DNA of 64,000 bases from Aeromicrobium sp. Root495 (lineage in GTDB: Bacteria > Actinomycetota > Actinomycetes > Propionibacteriales > Nocardioidaceae). A model generated the notes under the pieces. It was not told the DNA's origin, ran no database searches, and saw only the letters and a program-made list of their open reading frames with translations. Shown here piece by piece: positions 27,123-35,586 of the stretch. The position numbers and the translations under genes are program-made. The DNA is taken from the NCBI RefSeq assembly GCF_001426755.1, contig NZ_LMFJ01000002.1, positions 83,928 to 147,927 on the forward strand, read 5' to 3'. Position 1 is the stretch's first letter, and every line of letters begins with the position of its first letter.

Positions 27123-27245
27123 CGAACGAATGCGATCCTAGCCAAACCTGGCGCACGCGCTGCCCAACGTGCTTGGTCGGCGGTCCCGAGCGAAGAGCCC
27201 CAAGCGGGTTGAGGCTCTTCGCGACCACCCATGATCGGGGTAGAA

Positions 27246-27279
27246 CCGGCGGTCGAGACGAAAATAACTCGACCGCCGG
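27246..27279. repeat. Strong inverted repeat (hairpin)
   Basis: A perfect 12-bp inverted repeat (CCGGCGGTCGAG and complement at 27268-27279) around a 10-nt A-rich loop ACGAAAATAA. It lies about 125 bp upstream of the ANTAR gene on its coding strand and could be a transcript hairpin or terminator. Confidence 0.6.
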
Positions 27280-27320
27280 GGCCGTGCCAATCGGCTTGCG
27301 CAAACTTCCGGCACCGCCAA

Positions 27321-27362
27321 ACAACGCCCCGCCCGACCGCGTTCGGACTAGCGGGGCGTTGT
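27321..27362. terminator. Hairpin, probable terminator
   Basis: ACAACGCCCCGC and its exact complement GCGGGGCGTTGT (27351-27362) flank an 18-nt loop, with CTTG following. It is the second strong hairpin in the gene-free 27123-27493 stretch between the ANTAR gene and the next rightward gene. Its loop is not the six-nucleotide type bound by known ANTAR proteins. Confidence 0.5.
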
Positions 27363-27493
27363 CTTGCGGTGCACACCGAACGCTCTACCCCAGCGTCGGT
27401 GGCGTTCATCCTGCTCAACGACTAGGTGCCCGTGAGGTGACGTTGGCACTCGTCGAAACAACGGTGTCGGTGCTCACGCCTACGCTCACGGCC

Positions 27494-27835
27494 ATGCCCA
27501 GTCGCCGCCTCCACCCCGACACCAAGCTCGAGATTGACCTGATCGGCACGGCCGGGCGGCTGCTCCGCGAGGGCGTCGAGTGGGATGCTGCCGTGGCTCA
27601 TCTCCGCGAGATTGCCGACGGCCGTACTGACCTCCTCGCAAGAGCCTCCGGCAACTTCCTCGGCGGCTACCTTGCAAGCCCGGGCATGCATCACCCGACC
27701 GAACTGCGTCCTGCGCTATGGCTGCTCGAGGCGGGAGCGGACCCGAGCCTCGTCGCGGCGGCCGTCGACCGCACGCGGGCGAACTCGGCCGGTTCGTCGT
27801 ACAGCGATCCGGGTAGTCAGTCTTCCCGCTCCTGA
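27494..27835 (+). CDS. Unknown 113-residue protein
   Basis: From the ATG at 27494 the protein reads RRLHPDTKLEIDLIGTAGRLL, VEWDAAVAHLREIADGRTDLL and ALWLLEAGADPSLVAAAVDRTR: helical, soluble, with a polar Ser-rich tail. No family is recognised. There is no clear ribosome site; TACGCT about 10 bp upstream could be a -10 box for leaderless expression, and in-frame GTG/TTG starts about 60-70 bp upstream are alternatives. Confidence 0.5.
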   Translation: MPSRRLHPDTKLEIDLIGTAGRLLREGVEWDAAVAHLREIADGRTDLLARASGNFLGGYLASPGMHHPTELRPALWLLEAGADPSLVAAAVDRTRANSAGSSYSDPGSQSSRS

Positions 27836-28262
27836 CCGCCGCACCCACCTACGCCGAAGTGGCATGTGTGGAACTCGCCCATCGGTTCGGCTTCAGTAGA
27901 TTTTGGTCTATTTGTCTGCGGGACGGGCCGTTGAGGAGGACCCTTGGCGCTAGGCGCGTGGGAGACGCGCAAGGTCTGGGAGGACCCGCATGTTGCACTC
28001 GTCAACGCTCACGCCCGATGGGCGGCTGTCCTGCTGCGGCGCCTCACCGCTAGCGCTGCCTCTAAACGATCGCATCGCAGATGACTCTGAGAGCGTTACG
28101 TGCACTGAGCGCACGCCCGTCGCGAGGACCGATCGCAAGGGTCATCTTCGCATCGTCTCGTGATCCAGAGCTCGCGCCAGGGACTCCGCAACGGACGGGG
28201 CCGGTGCGGGAACCCTGCTCCCGGGAGTGAGCTTTGGCACGGGCAGTCAGCGCGTGCGACCG
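27836..28262. other. Gene-free stretch
   Basis: About 425 bp between a rightward gene of unknown function and the stop of the leftward lipoprotein gene. It contains a short AT-rich spot (AGTAGATTTTGGTCTATTTG, near 27895) that stands out in this GC-rich DNA. I see no gene or repeat. Confidence 0.5.
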
Positions 28263-28955
28263 CTAGGCTGCCTCGCCCGCGACCTTCTTCGAAGCCGTGC
28301 GTGCGATCTTCTCGAAGTCGCTCGCCTTCATGCCGGATCCACCGACGCCGGCAGCTGAAAGCAGGATGACATTGTCGCCGAGCCGCGTGACGACGATCTG
28401 ACCCGAGAACGGGAAGCCCGACGATTCGCCCGACAGGCTGTACGCGAGTGTCTCGTCTCCGAGGTTGGGGAAGGACATGCGGCTCACCTTGAAGGTGACC
28501 GAGTCGTCGCCTTCGCCGGCAGTGTAGGAGTTGCACGAGTCGAGCGCCTTCCGGGCGTCAGCGAAACCGTCACCGGCCTTGCCCTCTTTCGTGGTCGTGA
28601 CGCTCTCGGCCACGAAGGGACCGTAGTCGCCCTGTGTGAAGGAGGCCTCTTCCTCGTCGACCTTGTTGCTCTTGACGTCGGCCGAGTCGACGAGCTCCTT
28701 GCATCCGGGATCGCCGCTCGTGAAGTCGTCGTCGCTGCTGTCGTCGGCAGGGTCCGGGTCAACCGAATAGCCAGTGGGCATGTCGTCGAGCGTCAGCACG
28801 GCCTTCTTGAGCGAGCTCTTCGAGAGCGTCGAGTACTTCGAAGAGTCATCTTTGGCCGCGGGAGCGCCAGCCCTCTTCGGAGCCTCATCACTTCCACCAC
28901 TGCATGCGGACAGGGCGACCAGGAGGAGGGGCAGGAGGAGGGCAAGGCGCTTCAT
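28263..28955 (-). CDS. Lipoprotein of unknown function
   Basis: The 230-residue product has a textbook lipoprotein signal (MKRLALLLPLLLVALSAC, Cys18), then an acidic Ser/Asp-rich linker. The folded part (TLDDMPTGYSVDP, CKELVDSADV, DGFADARKALDSCNSYT, VVTRLGDNVILLSAAG) resembles the extracytoplasmic PknH-sensor-like lipoprotein domains common in actinobacteria; two Cys may form a disulfide. It is probably an outer-face membrane-anchored protein. It stands alone between the T4SS and Tad modules. Confidence 0.8.
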   Translation of the reverse strand: MKRLALLLPLLLVALSACSGGSDEAPKRAGAPAAKDDSSKYSTLSKSSLKKAVLTLDDMPTGYSVDPDPADDSSDDDFTSGDPGCKELVDSADVKSNKVDEEEASFTQGDYGPFVAESVTTTKEGKAGDGFADARKALDSCNSYTAGEGDDSVTFKVSRMSFPNLGDETLAYSLSGESSGFPFSGQIVVTRLGDNVILLSAAGVGGSGMKASDFEKIARTASKKVAGEAA

Positions 28956-29000
28956 GACCCGCGAGCCTAGTCCGGGCCCAGGCCACCTGTCCCGGAATCG

Positions 29001-29270
29001 TCAGAGGTCGAGGAGCGAGAGCCGCAGGGACTGTCGTGTACGAGCCCACGCGGCTCGCTGTCGACCGAGACGCTTCACGAGGAGCGGCTCGGCGGCCAGC
29101 GCCTCCTCGCGGTCGATGAGCGCGTTCAGCTCCGTGTAGTACCGCGTCGCCGAGATGTCGAAGACCTCGCGGATGCGCGCTTCCTTCGCGCCGGCGAGGT
29201 GCCACCACATGGCCTCGAGCGCGAGCATCCTGGCGGTCGCGCTCAGAGTGCTCACGCTCGCGGCCGCCAC
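29001..29270 (-). CDS. DUF3263-family protein
   Basis: The 89-residue product contains LALEAMWWHLAGAKEARIREVFDISATRYYTELNALIDREEAL and LLVKRLGRQR, the complete DUF3263 pattern, with a helix-turn-helix-like centre. DUF3263 proteins are small actinobacterial proteins, probably DNA-binding, of unknown function. The true start may be an internal ATG around residue 15. It lies upstream of, and codirectional with, the lipoprotein gene. Confidence 0.8.
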   Translation of the reverse strand: MAAASVSTLSATARMLALEAMWWHLAGAKEARIREVFDISATRYYTELNALIDREEALAAEPLLVKRLGRQRAAWARTRQSLRLSLLDL

Positions 29271-29341
29271 CGACAGAAGAGCCTCGAGGACCCCTTCTGT
29301 GTCAGGAAAGCGCTCTTCGACTCACGGGAACCGGTCACGCC

Positions 29342-32300
29342 CTAACCCGTGTTCCGGGATCGGCCCAAAGACTGGACTCTTGCGGATAGGTCAGCCGGAC
29401 CGCCCTCATCGTCGATGCGGTTGAACACTTCGACGTTCAGGAAGGCGTCGGCTTCCCGCTGTCTGCCCTCCGCCCGCAGAACCGCCGCAAGATTCAGCCG
29501 AGCGGACTCAGAGTCCGGAACGGCACTCAGTGCGATCTCCGCGGCCTTCCGAGCAAAATGGAGCTCCCCCCGGGCAATTTCGTGCGTGACAACGACGACG
29601 CTCATGTCCTCGATCATGAACGACGCATGGCTGTCGAGCGAGTCTTCAAAGACCCACTCCCATCCGCCGAGACGGAGCTGGTCGAACGGCCGGCCGGCCA
29701 CGAGCCGAAGCGCCCTCCAGTAATCCTCTATGCCCTCCGGCCCCCTGGCTTCGCCCCGCAGACGCAGACGCCGGACGAGATCGATATCGACGATCACCGA
29801 CGGAACCTCGTACACGCCGACTCCCCGCTGCACCGCAGACTTCGACTTGATCGCCTCAGGCAGGTACGGCATGCCCGTCAGCGGGTCGGTCCCACACCAC
29901 TTCCGCAGAATGCCAACGACCGTGCTGGCTCGGTCGACGCTGATGTCGAAGGTCGCAGCCACCTGTTCCCTCGTTGCACCATGGGGACGCGTCGCGAGGT
30001 AGGCCAGGACCTCTGTGTAGTAAGCCCTTCGCCGATCTAACGCATCACCGGAGGTGGTCGCTGTGACGGGTCCGAGCAGCCGCAATCGTGGTCGCGTCGT
30101 GTTCTCGTCCGCCCATGCTGCGAGATCAGTATCCAACTCAGGATCGGATGCTCGGACCTTCTCGCTGATCGTGGTCGTGACAGCAGGCGCGAGGCGCTCG
30201 ATGTCCTCTTCCGTTGCGCATCCAGCCTGCGCAATGGCCTGGTCCTCGGAATCGAGAATGGCCTCGGCAGGCTCGATGGACTGCACGCGCGGGTCGACTG
30301 TGAACTCGTCGCGGAGCGTCCCGAGCGATGTCGCGAAACCCGCCCAGGCCTGATCACCGGCGAGAGGCTCCGGCTCTACGTCGGCCGCGCCTGCCACGTG
30401 CTCCAACAACGCAGCACAGCTCTTGGCCTCTGCCGCACTCAAATGACAGGCACTGAGGTCGAGGCCCAGGCTCTCAACTCTCAGGCCGCCCGCGGCCTCC
30501 AAGGTCAATTTCTCGTCGTTGGTCTCGTCCGCACCGCCGATGATCACCAGCGCTGCGGCCGCTCGGGAGCTATCTTCAGCGATCGCCTCCCGGAAATCAC
30601 TCCACAGTTCCGCGCTGCCGGCTCCCAGCGCCACTATCGAGACCCAGGGGTCTGGATCATGTCCGGTGACGCGAGCAGACACCACGTCCATGTCATAGGC
30701 GTCGAGTCGAGACCGTGTGTTCCGCGCGGCTTGAGCGAAAGACTTCGCTGTCGATTGCTGGTCGCCCGACCGAAGCCGACCTCGATTGAGCGGGATGGTT
30801 TCCTCGGCAATGTCATGCAGGTTCACCGACACGTCACGCGACCATGGGTTGCAAGCTAGCTCGGCAGCCATGTAGCGGGCCAAGCCACTGGATGCATCCG
30901 CATCGCCGACGAGCGCAAGATTGCGGCCCTCGATGTTGAGCAGCCACGTGCCGGATTCGTCGTGTCCGACGACGACGGCGAGCGGCCAGGGCGCAGAGCG
31001 ATCCGGGACGTGATCCCCCAGATCCTCCAGGTCACGATTCTTGTCGACTGACCACGATCTCAGGTCCTCCGAAGCGATCCAGGCGGTCCCGGCGGGGGCA
31101 GGCGCTGCGCTTGCCAAGTTGAGAGTCACGGAGGAGCTCGTGACCTGTATCGACTCGAGATCCGGCGCGTACCCATTGGCTGCCAAGCCGGAGCTTGCCG
31201 CACGTCGCAGCATCTCGTCAATGATCATGACGTCGACCTCTGCCCGCCCACGTGCTGCCGCCGCTGACTTTTCAACGGGGCCCAGCTCGACCGTCGGAGA
31301 AGCAAGCATCAGCCCGGGCTTACGGTTCCGTCGGCGCTCGGCGTGAGCGCGGCGAAGCTTCAGCAGCAGCGCTCCCGCCAGCAGAGCGCCGCCACTGGCT
31401 AGGCCGGGCAGCATCCAGCTGGGCAGGTCTCCGTCAGCCCCGGATTCTGATGCGAGGTCCCGCTCCGCATGTGCAGAATCACCAAGGGACGACGCAGTGA
31501 TCTCGGGCCATCCTGCCCCGGGCCCCTCGAGGTGCGGGCGTTTCTCCCGTGGTTCAGGCATATCCAACTGCTCAGCTGCGGCAACGTCACCGGAGATCTG
31601 CAGTCGTTGACCCGGGTAGATCTCGTCTGGGTCATCCAGCGGGGTGGGCTGGGGCAAAGACTTCGAGCGATCGAAGATCTCGCTGTAGGCGGTCGAGTCG
31701 CCCAGCTCCTCCTGGGCGATCTGGCTCAGGGTGTCGCCTCGCTCGACGGTGTACAGCCGGGGCTTCGCATCGTCTGACGACGGAACTTCGAGCAGCCAGC
31801 CGGGCCGTATGACCGACGCTGCCTTGAACACTGCGCCATCCACCATCGGCCGACCTTCGTTGAGCCTGGCGACTTCTCGCCACCTCTGCCCGTCGCCGAG
31901 GTGCCGCTCCGCGATGGACCACAGCGAGTCGCCCCTGCGGACCACGACCTGCTCTTCGACGCCTTGTTGCTGCTTGCGGTCCTCTGTCGCCCTCGGCGGC
32001 GAGACCTGATGGGTGGGCCGCGTCTGAAAGCCGTCGTGCGGCATCGTGGCGGTAGCCGCACCAGCGGGTTCAGAGCTCGAGGCGAACAGCGACGTCAGCT
32101 GAACGGAGCCGAGGACAACTGCGCCGACGAGCATGCGAGCGAGATGGCGCTGTCCTTCGAACACGCCTGGTACTTCGATGCGTCGCTCACGCGCACGCGT
32201 CGCCGTCACTGCCTCGACCGCCAGGGTGACGGTTAGCTGGGCCCAGACGACCCACGCGAGAACTGCGAGAATCCCGACGACGGCGTCATCAGTCAGCTGC

Positions 32301-32425
32301 GCGGTCGCACTCAAGCCCTCCGGCGGAACAGGGTCTCCGACGAATCTGACCAGCGCCCAAGGCACGCCGACCGTGATGGCCAGTACCGCCAGAAGTGCGG
32401 CAGCTCCCTTGCTGATTCGAGTCAT
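29342..32425 (-). CDS. Membrane-spanning LysM / BTAD regulator, last gene of the Tad operon
   Basis: A 1027-residue protein with unusual architecture. Three membrane segments lie within residues 8-125, then two LysM domains (about 160-213, VVRRGDSLWSIAERHLG; about 224-279, YTVERGDTLSQIAQEELG), a fourth membrane segment (about 336-357), a long soluble part, a winged-helix-like region from about 770 (RLRLLGPVTA, HGATREQVAATFDI) and a C-terminal BTAD-like helical domain (YWRALRLVAGRPFDQL). LysM binds peptidoglycan and BTAD occurs in SARP-type activators, so it may sense the wall and act inside. It follows the TadG-like gene by 13 bp. Confidence 0.85.
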   Translation of the reverse strand: MTRISKGAAALLAVLAITVGVPWALVRFVGDPVPPEGLSATAQLTDDAVVGILAVLAWVVWAQLTVTLAVEAVTATRARERRIEVPGVFEGQRHLARMLVGAVVLGSVQLTSLFASSSEPAGAATATMPHDGFQTRPTHQVSPPRATEDRKQQQGVEEQVVVRRGDSLWSIAERHLGDGQRWREVARLNEGRPMVDGAVFKAASVIRPGWLLEVPSSDDAKPRLYTVERGDTLSQIAQEELGDSTAYSEIFDRSKSLPQPTPLDDPDEIYPGQRLQISGDVAAAEQLDMPEPREKRPHLEGPGAGWPEITASSLGDSAHAERDLASESGADGDLPSWMLPGLASGGALLAGALLLKLRRAHAERRRNRKPGLMLASPTVELGPVEKSAAAARGRAEVDVMIIDEMLRRAASSGLAANGYAPDLESIQVTSSSVTLNLASAAPAPAGTAWIASEDLRSWSVDKNRDLEDLGDHVPDRSAPWPLAVVVGHDESGTWLLNIEGRNLALVGDADASSGLARYMAAELACNPWSRDVSVNLHDIAEETIPLNRGRLRSGDQQSTAKSFAQAARNTRSRLDAYDMDVVSARVTGHDPDPWVSIVALGAGSAELWSDFREAIAEDSSRAAAALVIIGGADETNDEKLTLEAAGGLRVESLGLDLSACHLSAAEAKSCAALLEHVAGAADVEPEPLAGDQAWAGFATSLGTLRDEFTVDPRVQSIEPAEAILDSEDQAIAQAGCATEEDIERLAPAVTTTISEKVRASDPELDTDLAAWADENTTRPRLRLLGPVTATTSGDALDRRRAYYTEVLAYLATRPHGATREQVAATFDISVDRASTVVGILRKWCGTDPLTGMPYLPEAIKSKSAVQRGVGVYEVPSVIVDIDLVRRLRLRGEARGPEGIEDYWRALRLVAGRPFDQLRLGGWEWVFEDSLDSHASFMIEDMSVVVVTHEIARGELHFARKAAEIALSAVPDSESARLNLAAVLRAEGRQREADAFLNVEVFNRIDDEGGPADLSARVQSLGRSRNTG

Positions 32426-32438
32426 TGATTCCGCTCCA

Positions 32439-32852
32439 TCAATTCTGGCTCTCGTTGTTCTCGTCGATCGACATGGCGGTTGCCTCGGAATGCACGGTGT
32501 AGCCGGAGACTCCGAAAGCTCCGAGGATCACGGACTTCGTACGACTCGTCACGACGACGGTGACCTCATCTCCGCGGACTCTCACCGCTGCCGTGAGCCC
32601 TGCAGCGGCCGCGTACCGATGAGCCGCCGCACGAGCTTCGGAGGGCACGAGATCCGAACCGCCGGTGCGCAAACTGTCAGTGTCGAGCTGGTCCGCGCCC
32701 ACCCGAGCTGATTGTTCTGCGACGCGCGCTGCCTCTCTCTTGGCGGCAAGTGTGTAGCCACCGTCGATCACCAGCCCGGCCACGGCCAGGATCGCGATCG
32801 ACATGAAGATCATCCAGAGCGTGGCGGAACCCTGTTGCCGGCGGCTGCTCAT
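32439..32852 (-). CDS. TadG-like pseudopilin/pilus-assembly protein
   Basis: From the ATG at 32852 the 137-residue protein starts SSRRQQGSATLWMIFMSIAILAVAGLVIDGG, a class III prepilin-like N-terminus with Gly at the cleavage point but Trp instead of Glu at +5, and the VIDGG end of the helix typical of TadG-like proteins. The rest is a small extracytoplasmic domain (AARVAEQSARVGADQLD). It overlaps the preceding TadE-like gene by 4 bp. Confidence 0.8.
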   Translation of the reverse strand: MSSRRQQGSATLWMIFMSIAILAVAGLVIDGGYTLAAKREAARVAEQSARVGADQLDTDSLRTGGSDLVPSEARAAAHRYAAAAGLTAAVRVRGDEVTVVVTSRTKSVILGAFGVSGYTVHSEATAMSIDENNESQN

Positions 32853-33262
32853 CCGTCGGCCCGGTACTGCTCGATCGGCACGGTCGCGTCGGCAACATAG
32901 GTCTTCGACCCCGGCAACCCCGAGAGCGCCAGGTCCGACAGGCGCGCAACGCAGGTGACGCGCGCACGCACCGCGCCGCCGGGTCGCTCGTTTGTCGTGT
33001 TGATCTGCACCGTGAGCTGGGCGCACGACAAGCCCCGGTCGGCGATCGACTTCCGTGCGGCCGTTCGACCGGCCTCACCTGCCGCGGCATCATCTCGTTC
33101 GAGCGAGGCGGACCGAGCCGCCTCGAAGGCAGCCGCCGTCACCCGTTGGCTGGCGAGCGACATGCGACCAAGTCCGACGATCAGGAGCACGAACATGATC
33201 GCCAGCACGGAGCAGATCGCAAGCTCGAGCGAGTAGGACCCCCGTTCCGTCCTCGCGTTCAC
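32849..33262 (-). CDS. TadE-like pseudopilin
   Basis: A 137-residue protein with the prepilin signature ERGSYSLELAICSVLAIMF: Gly before the cleavage site and Glu at +5, followed by a single hydrophobic helix and an extracytoplasmic domain with two Cys. TadE-type pseudopilins are needed for Flp pilus assembly. Overlaps of 4 bp with both neighbours show cotranslation. Confidence 0.82.
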   Translation of the reverse strand: MNARTERGSYSLELAICSVLAIMFVLLIVGLGRMSLASQRVTAAAFEAARSASLERDDAAAGEAGRTAARKSIADRGLSCAQLTVQINTTNERPGGAVRARVTCVARLSDLALSGLPGSKTYVADATVPIEQYRADG

Positions 33263-33645
33263 GGCTCCTCCACGAATCGCTCGACGGGCCCAGCGGACGT
33301 TCGGGATACTTCGGGATGGAAGCCCGGGATGAGGCTCTTCACCTTCGCCGCAACGGTCACGCTCGCGACGGTCTCGCTCCTCCTGGCGGAGATGTTGTAG
33401 GACGTGAACATGGGGCCAGCCAGCCGACCCAGATACCCCTGGGCTCGCGACCTCCCCTCGGTGGCGCTTCCATCGAAGGCGCGCGCCCGGGCCGCACCCT
33501 CATCTGCCGCAGCCTGCGCCGCGTTCTGCGCGTGCATGGTAAATCCAGTCTGAACGGCCACCATGAGGAAGAGCAGGAGAAGCGGCATGGTGATGACGAA
33601 CTCCAGCACCGTCGCCCCGCGCTCGCCGTCCTTCGCCCTCAGCAT
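33259..33645 (-). CDS. TadE-like pseudopilin
   Basis: From the ATG at 33645 this is 128 residues with the prepilin-like start ERGATVLEFVITMPLLLLFL (Gly at -1, Glu at +5), then MVAVQTGFTMHAQNAAQAAADEGAARAR, the usual TadE continuation. It lies 4 bp after the Flp pilin stop and overlaps the second TadE-like gene by 4 bp. Confidence 0.85.
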   Translation of the reverse strand: MLRAKDGERGATVLEFVITMPLLLLFLMVAVQTGFTMHAQNAAQAAADEGAARARAFDGSATEGRSRAQGYLGRLAGPMFTSYNISARRSETVASVTVAAKVKSLIPGFHPEVSRTSAGPVERFVEEP

Positions 33646-33649
33646 GGGT

Positions 33650-33850
33650 TCAGTTCGTCGGGACCGAGTTGGCCGTGTCGAGGACCTTCGCCTTGAGAAT
33701 GGCGAGGGCAGCGAGAGCGATGGCTGCGAGACCGGCAGCAATGAGGACTACCTCGATCGTGCTCGCACCAAGCTCGGTCCGCACCCGCTGTCGGACGTGT
33801 CTCCGGACCTGCGAAGTCCACCACGACGAGGTCGTCATCAGGATCAGCAT
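33650..33850 (-). CDS. Flp-type pilin
   Basis: This 66-residue protein has a long basic leader followed by GASTIEVVLIAAGLAAIALA, a Flp prepilin core with Gly at -1 and Glu at +5 (Val instead of the usual Tyr at +6), and a short mature tail. It is the likely major subunit of the pilus. AAGGAA precedes the ATG 15 bp after tadC, a stronger ribosome site than its neighbours have, fitting high expression. Processing needs a TadV/CpaA-type peptidase, which is not encoded in this operon. Confidence 0.85.
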   Translation of the reverse strand: MLILMTTSSWWTSQVRRHVRQRVRTELGASTIEVVLIAAGLAAIALAALAILKAKVLDTANSVPTN

Positions 33851-33865
33851 GCTTTTTCCTTCCGT

Positions 33866-34756
33866 TCAGACAGCCATCACGTTGAGGACTGCCGGATAAC
33901 CAATCAGGATCATGAAACCGGCGGCCAGCAGAAGCTGTGAGACCCGCATCGAGTCGTCGTTCTTGGCCGCCTCAGCCGCAGCTTCTGCCAACTGGCGCCG
34001 CCGCAAGGTCCCGGACCGTGCCGCCAAAGAGGCGCGCACGCGTGCACCGCTCTCTCCGACCAAGGCCAGCGCCGAGGCGAGGTCCACCAGCTCAGTGAGC
34101 GCGAGCTCCTCCCCCAACCGCCCTAGGGCATGCCAGGGGGTCTCACCGGTCCGGCGCGAGCGCGTGATCGTGTCGGTGATGAGCTCGAAGGTCCAACCAG
34201 ACCCGATCTTCGCGCTGCTCAGCATCGCTTCGGGAACGCCGCGGCCCGAAGCGAGGGACATCGAGAAGAGCTCGAGGTAGGTCGCCAGAGCTGCCAGCAT
34301 CTCGGCTCTCCTGACCGCCGCGTCGGAACGGAGTCGAGCGACTTCAAGAGCCACAGCAAGCACCGCGAGCATCACTCCTGCGGCGACCCCGATCTCGACA
34401 GGCAGATGAATTTCCGCGGCTCTCGCGAAGACAACGAGGGCCCCCGGCACCACCAGACCGACGCCGGCCGACGCCACCAGTCCTGCTAGCCACGTGTCGA
34501 GGGACCGCCCGGTGATCCGGAGGTCTGGTCCCAGCGGCGTGAGGTCGATCCCACCGCGAGAGAGACGACTCGCGATCCACGATCCCAAGCGATCGCTGCG
34601 GCCGACGTTGCCCCCATCACCGCGGCGAGGTGCCTGCCGTGCGCGTTCCCAGCGGCCCACGGTGGCAGCGAGATCTCGCCGCGTCGGCAACAACGACCTG
34701 AGCAGCAGCGCGAGTCCGAGGCCAAATCCAAGACCTACGAGCAGCATTCCGGTCAT
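33866..34756 (-). CDS. tadC: TadC-like inner-membrane platform protein
   Basis: A 296-residue type II secretion F-family protein: membrane segments near the N-terminus (LLVGLGFGLGLALLL), at about 90-150, and at the C-terminus (LLLAAGFMILIGYPAVLNV), with the cytoplasmic GspF-like helical domain between (EMLAALATYLELFSMSLASGRGVPEAML, LASALALVGESGARVRASL). It pairs with TadB to form the platform for the TadA motor. It overlaps tadB by 4 bp. Confidence 0.88.
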   Translation of the reverse strand: MTGMLLVGLGFGLGLALLLRSLLPTRRDLAATVGRWERARQAPRRGDGGNVGRSDRLGSWIASRLSRGGIDLTPLGPDLRITGRSLDTWLAGLVASAGVGLVVPGALVVFARAAEIHLPVEIGVAAGVMLAVLAVALEVARLRSDAAVRRAEMLAALATYLELFSMSLASGRGVPEAMLSSAKIGSGWTFELITDTITRSRRTGETPWHALGRLGEELALTELVDLASALALVGESGARVRASLAARSGTLRRRQLAEAAAEAAKNDDSMRVSQLLLAAGFMILIGYPAVLNVMAV

Positions 34757-35586
34757 GACGCGGCCCCCGCCAGAAAGCGCTTCGGCGCTCGGTACTCACT
34801 CAGCTTCCTGGCCCACGCGAACGACGCCACGAACGTCGCCAGCACCACAAGCAGTGCAACCTGGCCCGCAGGGTGCGCATACGGCTCGACGTAGTCGCGC
34901 GCGAAGACGGCTAGCCCCGCAGTGAAGAGGAGCGTGATTCCGACGACGATCCACGAGGCTCGCCGCAGGGGTTGACGTCCTGCTTCGATGCGCTGACGCA
35001 GCTCGAGCTCGCTCCGGGCGTGTCCAGCCAGCTCGGTGAGAGCCGCGCTCAGGCCCGGCCCGCGTTGAGCAGCGTTGAGCCACAGCGCGGCGACGACGAG
35101 ATCGGCCGATGGATCGTTGAGGTCGTCGCCGAATCGGAGCAGAGCATCCGGCAGCGGGATCCGTGCGCCCATGAGGCCGACGAGCCGATGAAGTGGAATG
35201 GCCAGTGCCGGAGGGCAAGCGTCGACTGTCGCGGGTATGGCCTGCTCGAGGCTCATCGAACCAGCCACAGAGTCGCGCAGGCTCTCCGTCCAGATCGCGA
35301 GGGCCTCTGCGCGCTCCACCTCTCGGTTCCCCGCGGAGGTCGCCCCAAACACTCGCGGCCAGACGAGCACGATCGCCAGCGCGCCGATCGCAGCGACCGG
35401 CCACCTCGTGACAAGGCCGACGCCGACAGCGACCGCGACTGCCGAAAGCAGGCGTCGCTGATCGGGCCGGCTCACTGTCGACCTCCGCCTTTGGGGCAGC
35501 ACCCATCGCCCTTCGTACGAGGCCGAGACCAGGAGGATGCCCGCCGCGACACCCGCGCCGAGGACAAGACCGATGAGGGCACGCAT
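34753..35586 (-). CDS. tadB: TadB-like inner-membrane platform protein
   Basis: From the ATG at 35586, overlapping the tadA stop by one base, this is 277 residues of the GspF family. Membrane segments are at the N-terminus (ALIGLVLGAGVAAGILLVSA), around 60-85 and in the last third (IVVGITLLFTAGLAVFA, GQVALLVVLATFVASFAWA). The helical core reads ALAIWTESLRDSVAGSMSLEQAI and AALWLNAAQRGPGLSAALTELA, as in TadB. It acts with TadC in pilus assembly. Confidence 0.88.
   Translation of the reverse strand: MRALIGLVLGAGVAAGILLVSASYEGRWVLPQRRRSTVSRPDQRRLLSAVAVAVGVGLVTRWPVAAIGALAIVLVWPRVFGATSAGNREVERAEALAIWTESLRDSVAGSMSLEQAIPATVDACPPALAIPLHRLVGLMGARIPLPDALLRFGDDLNDPSADLVVAALWLNAAQRGPGLSAALTELAGHARSELELRQRIEAGRQPLRRASWIVVGITLLFTAGLAVFARDYVEPYAHPAGQVALLVVLATFVASFAWARKLSEYRAPKRFLAGAAS

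Noticed and set aside
27246..27362. The two hairpins as a classical ANTAR target (paired hexaloop hairpins)
   Set aside because: The loops are 10 and 18 nt, not six, and lack the expected loop A and G positions.
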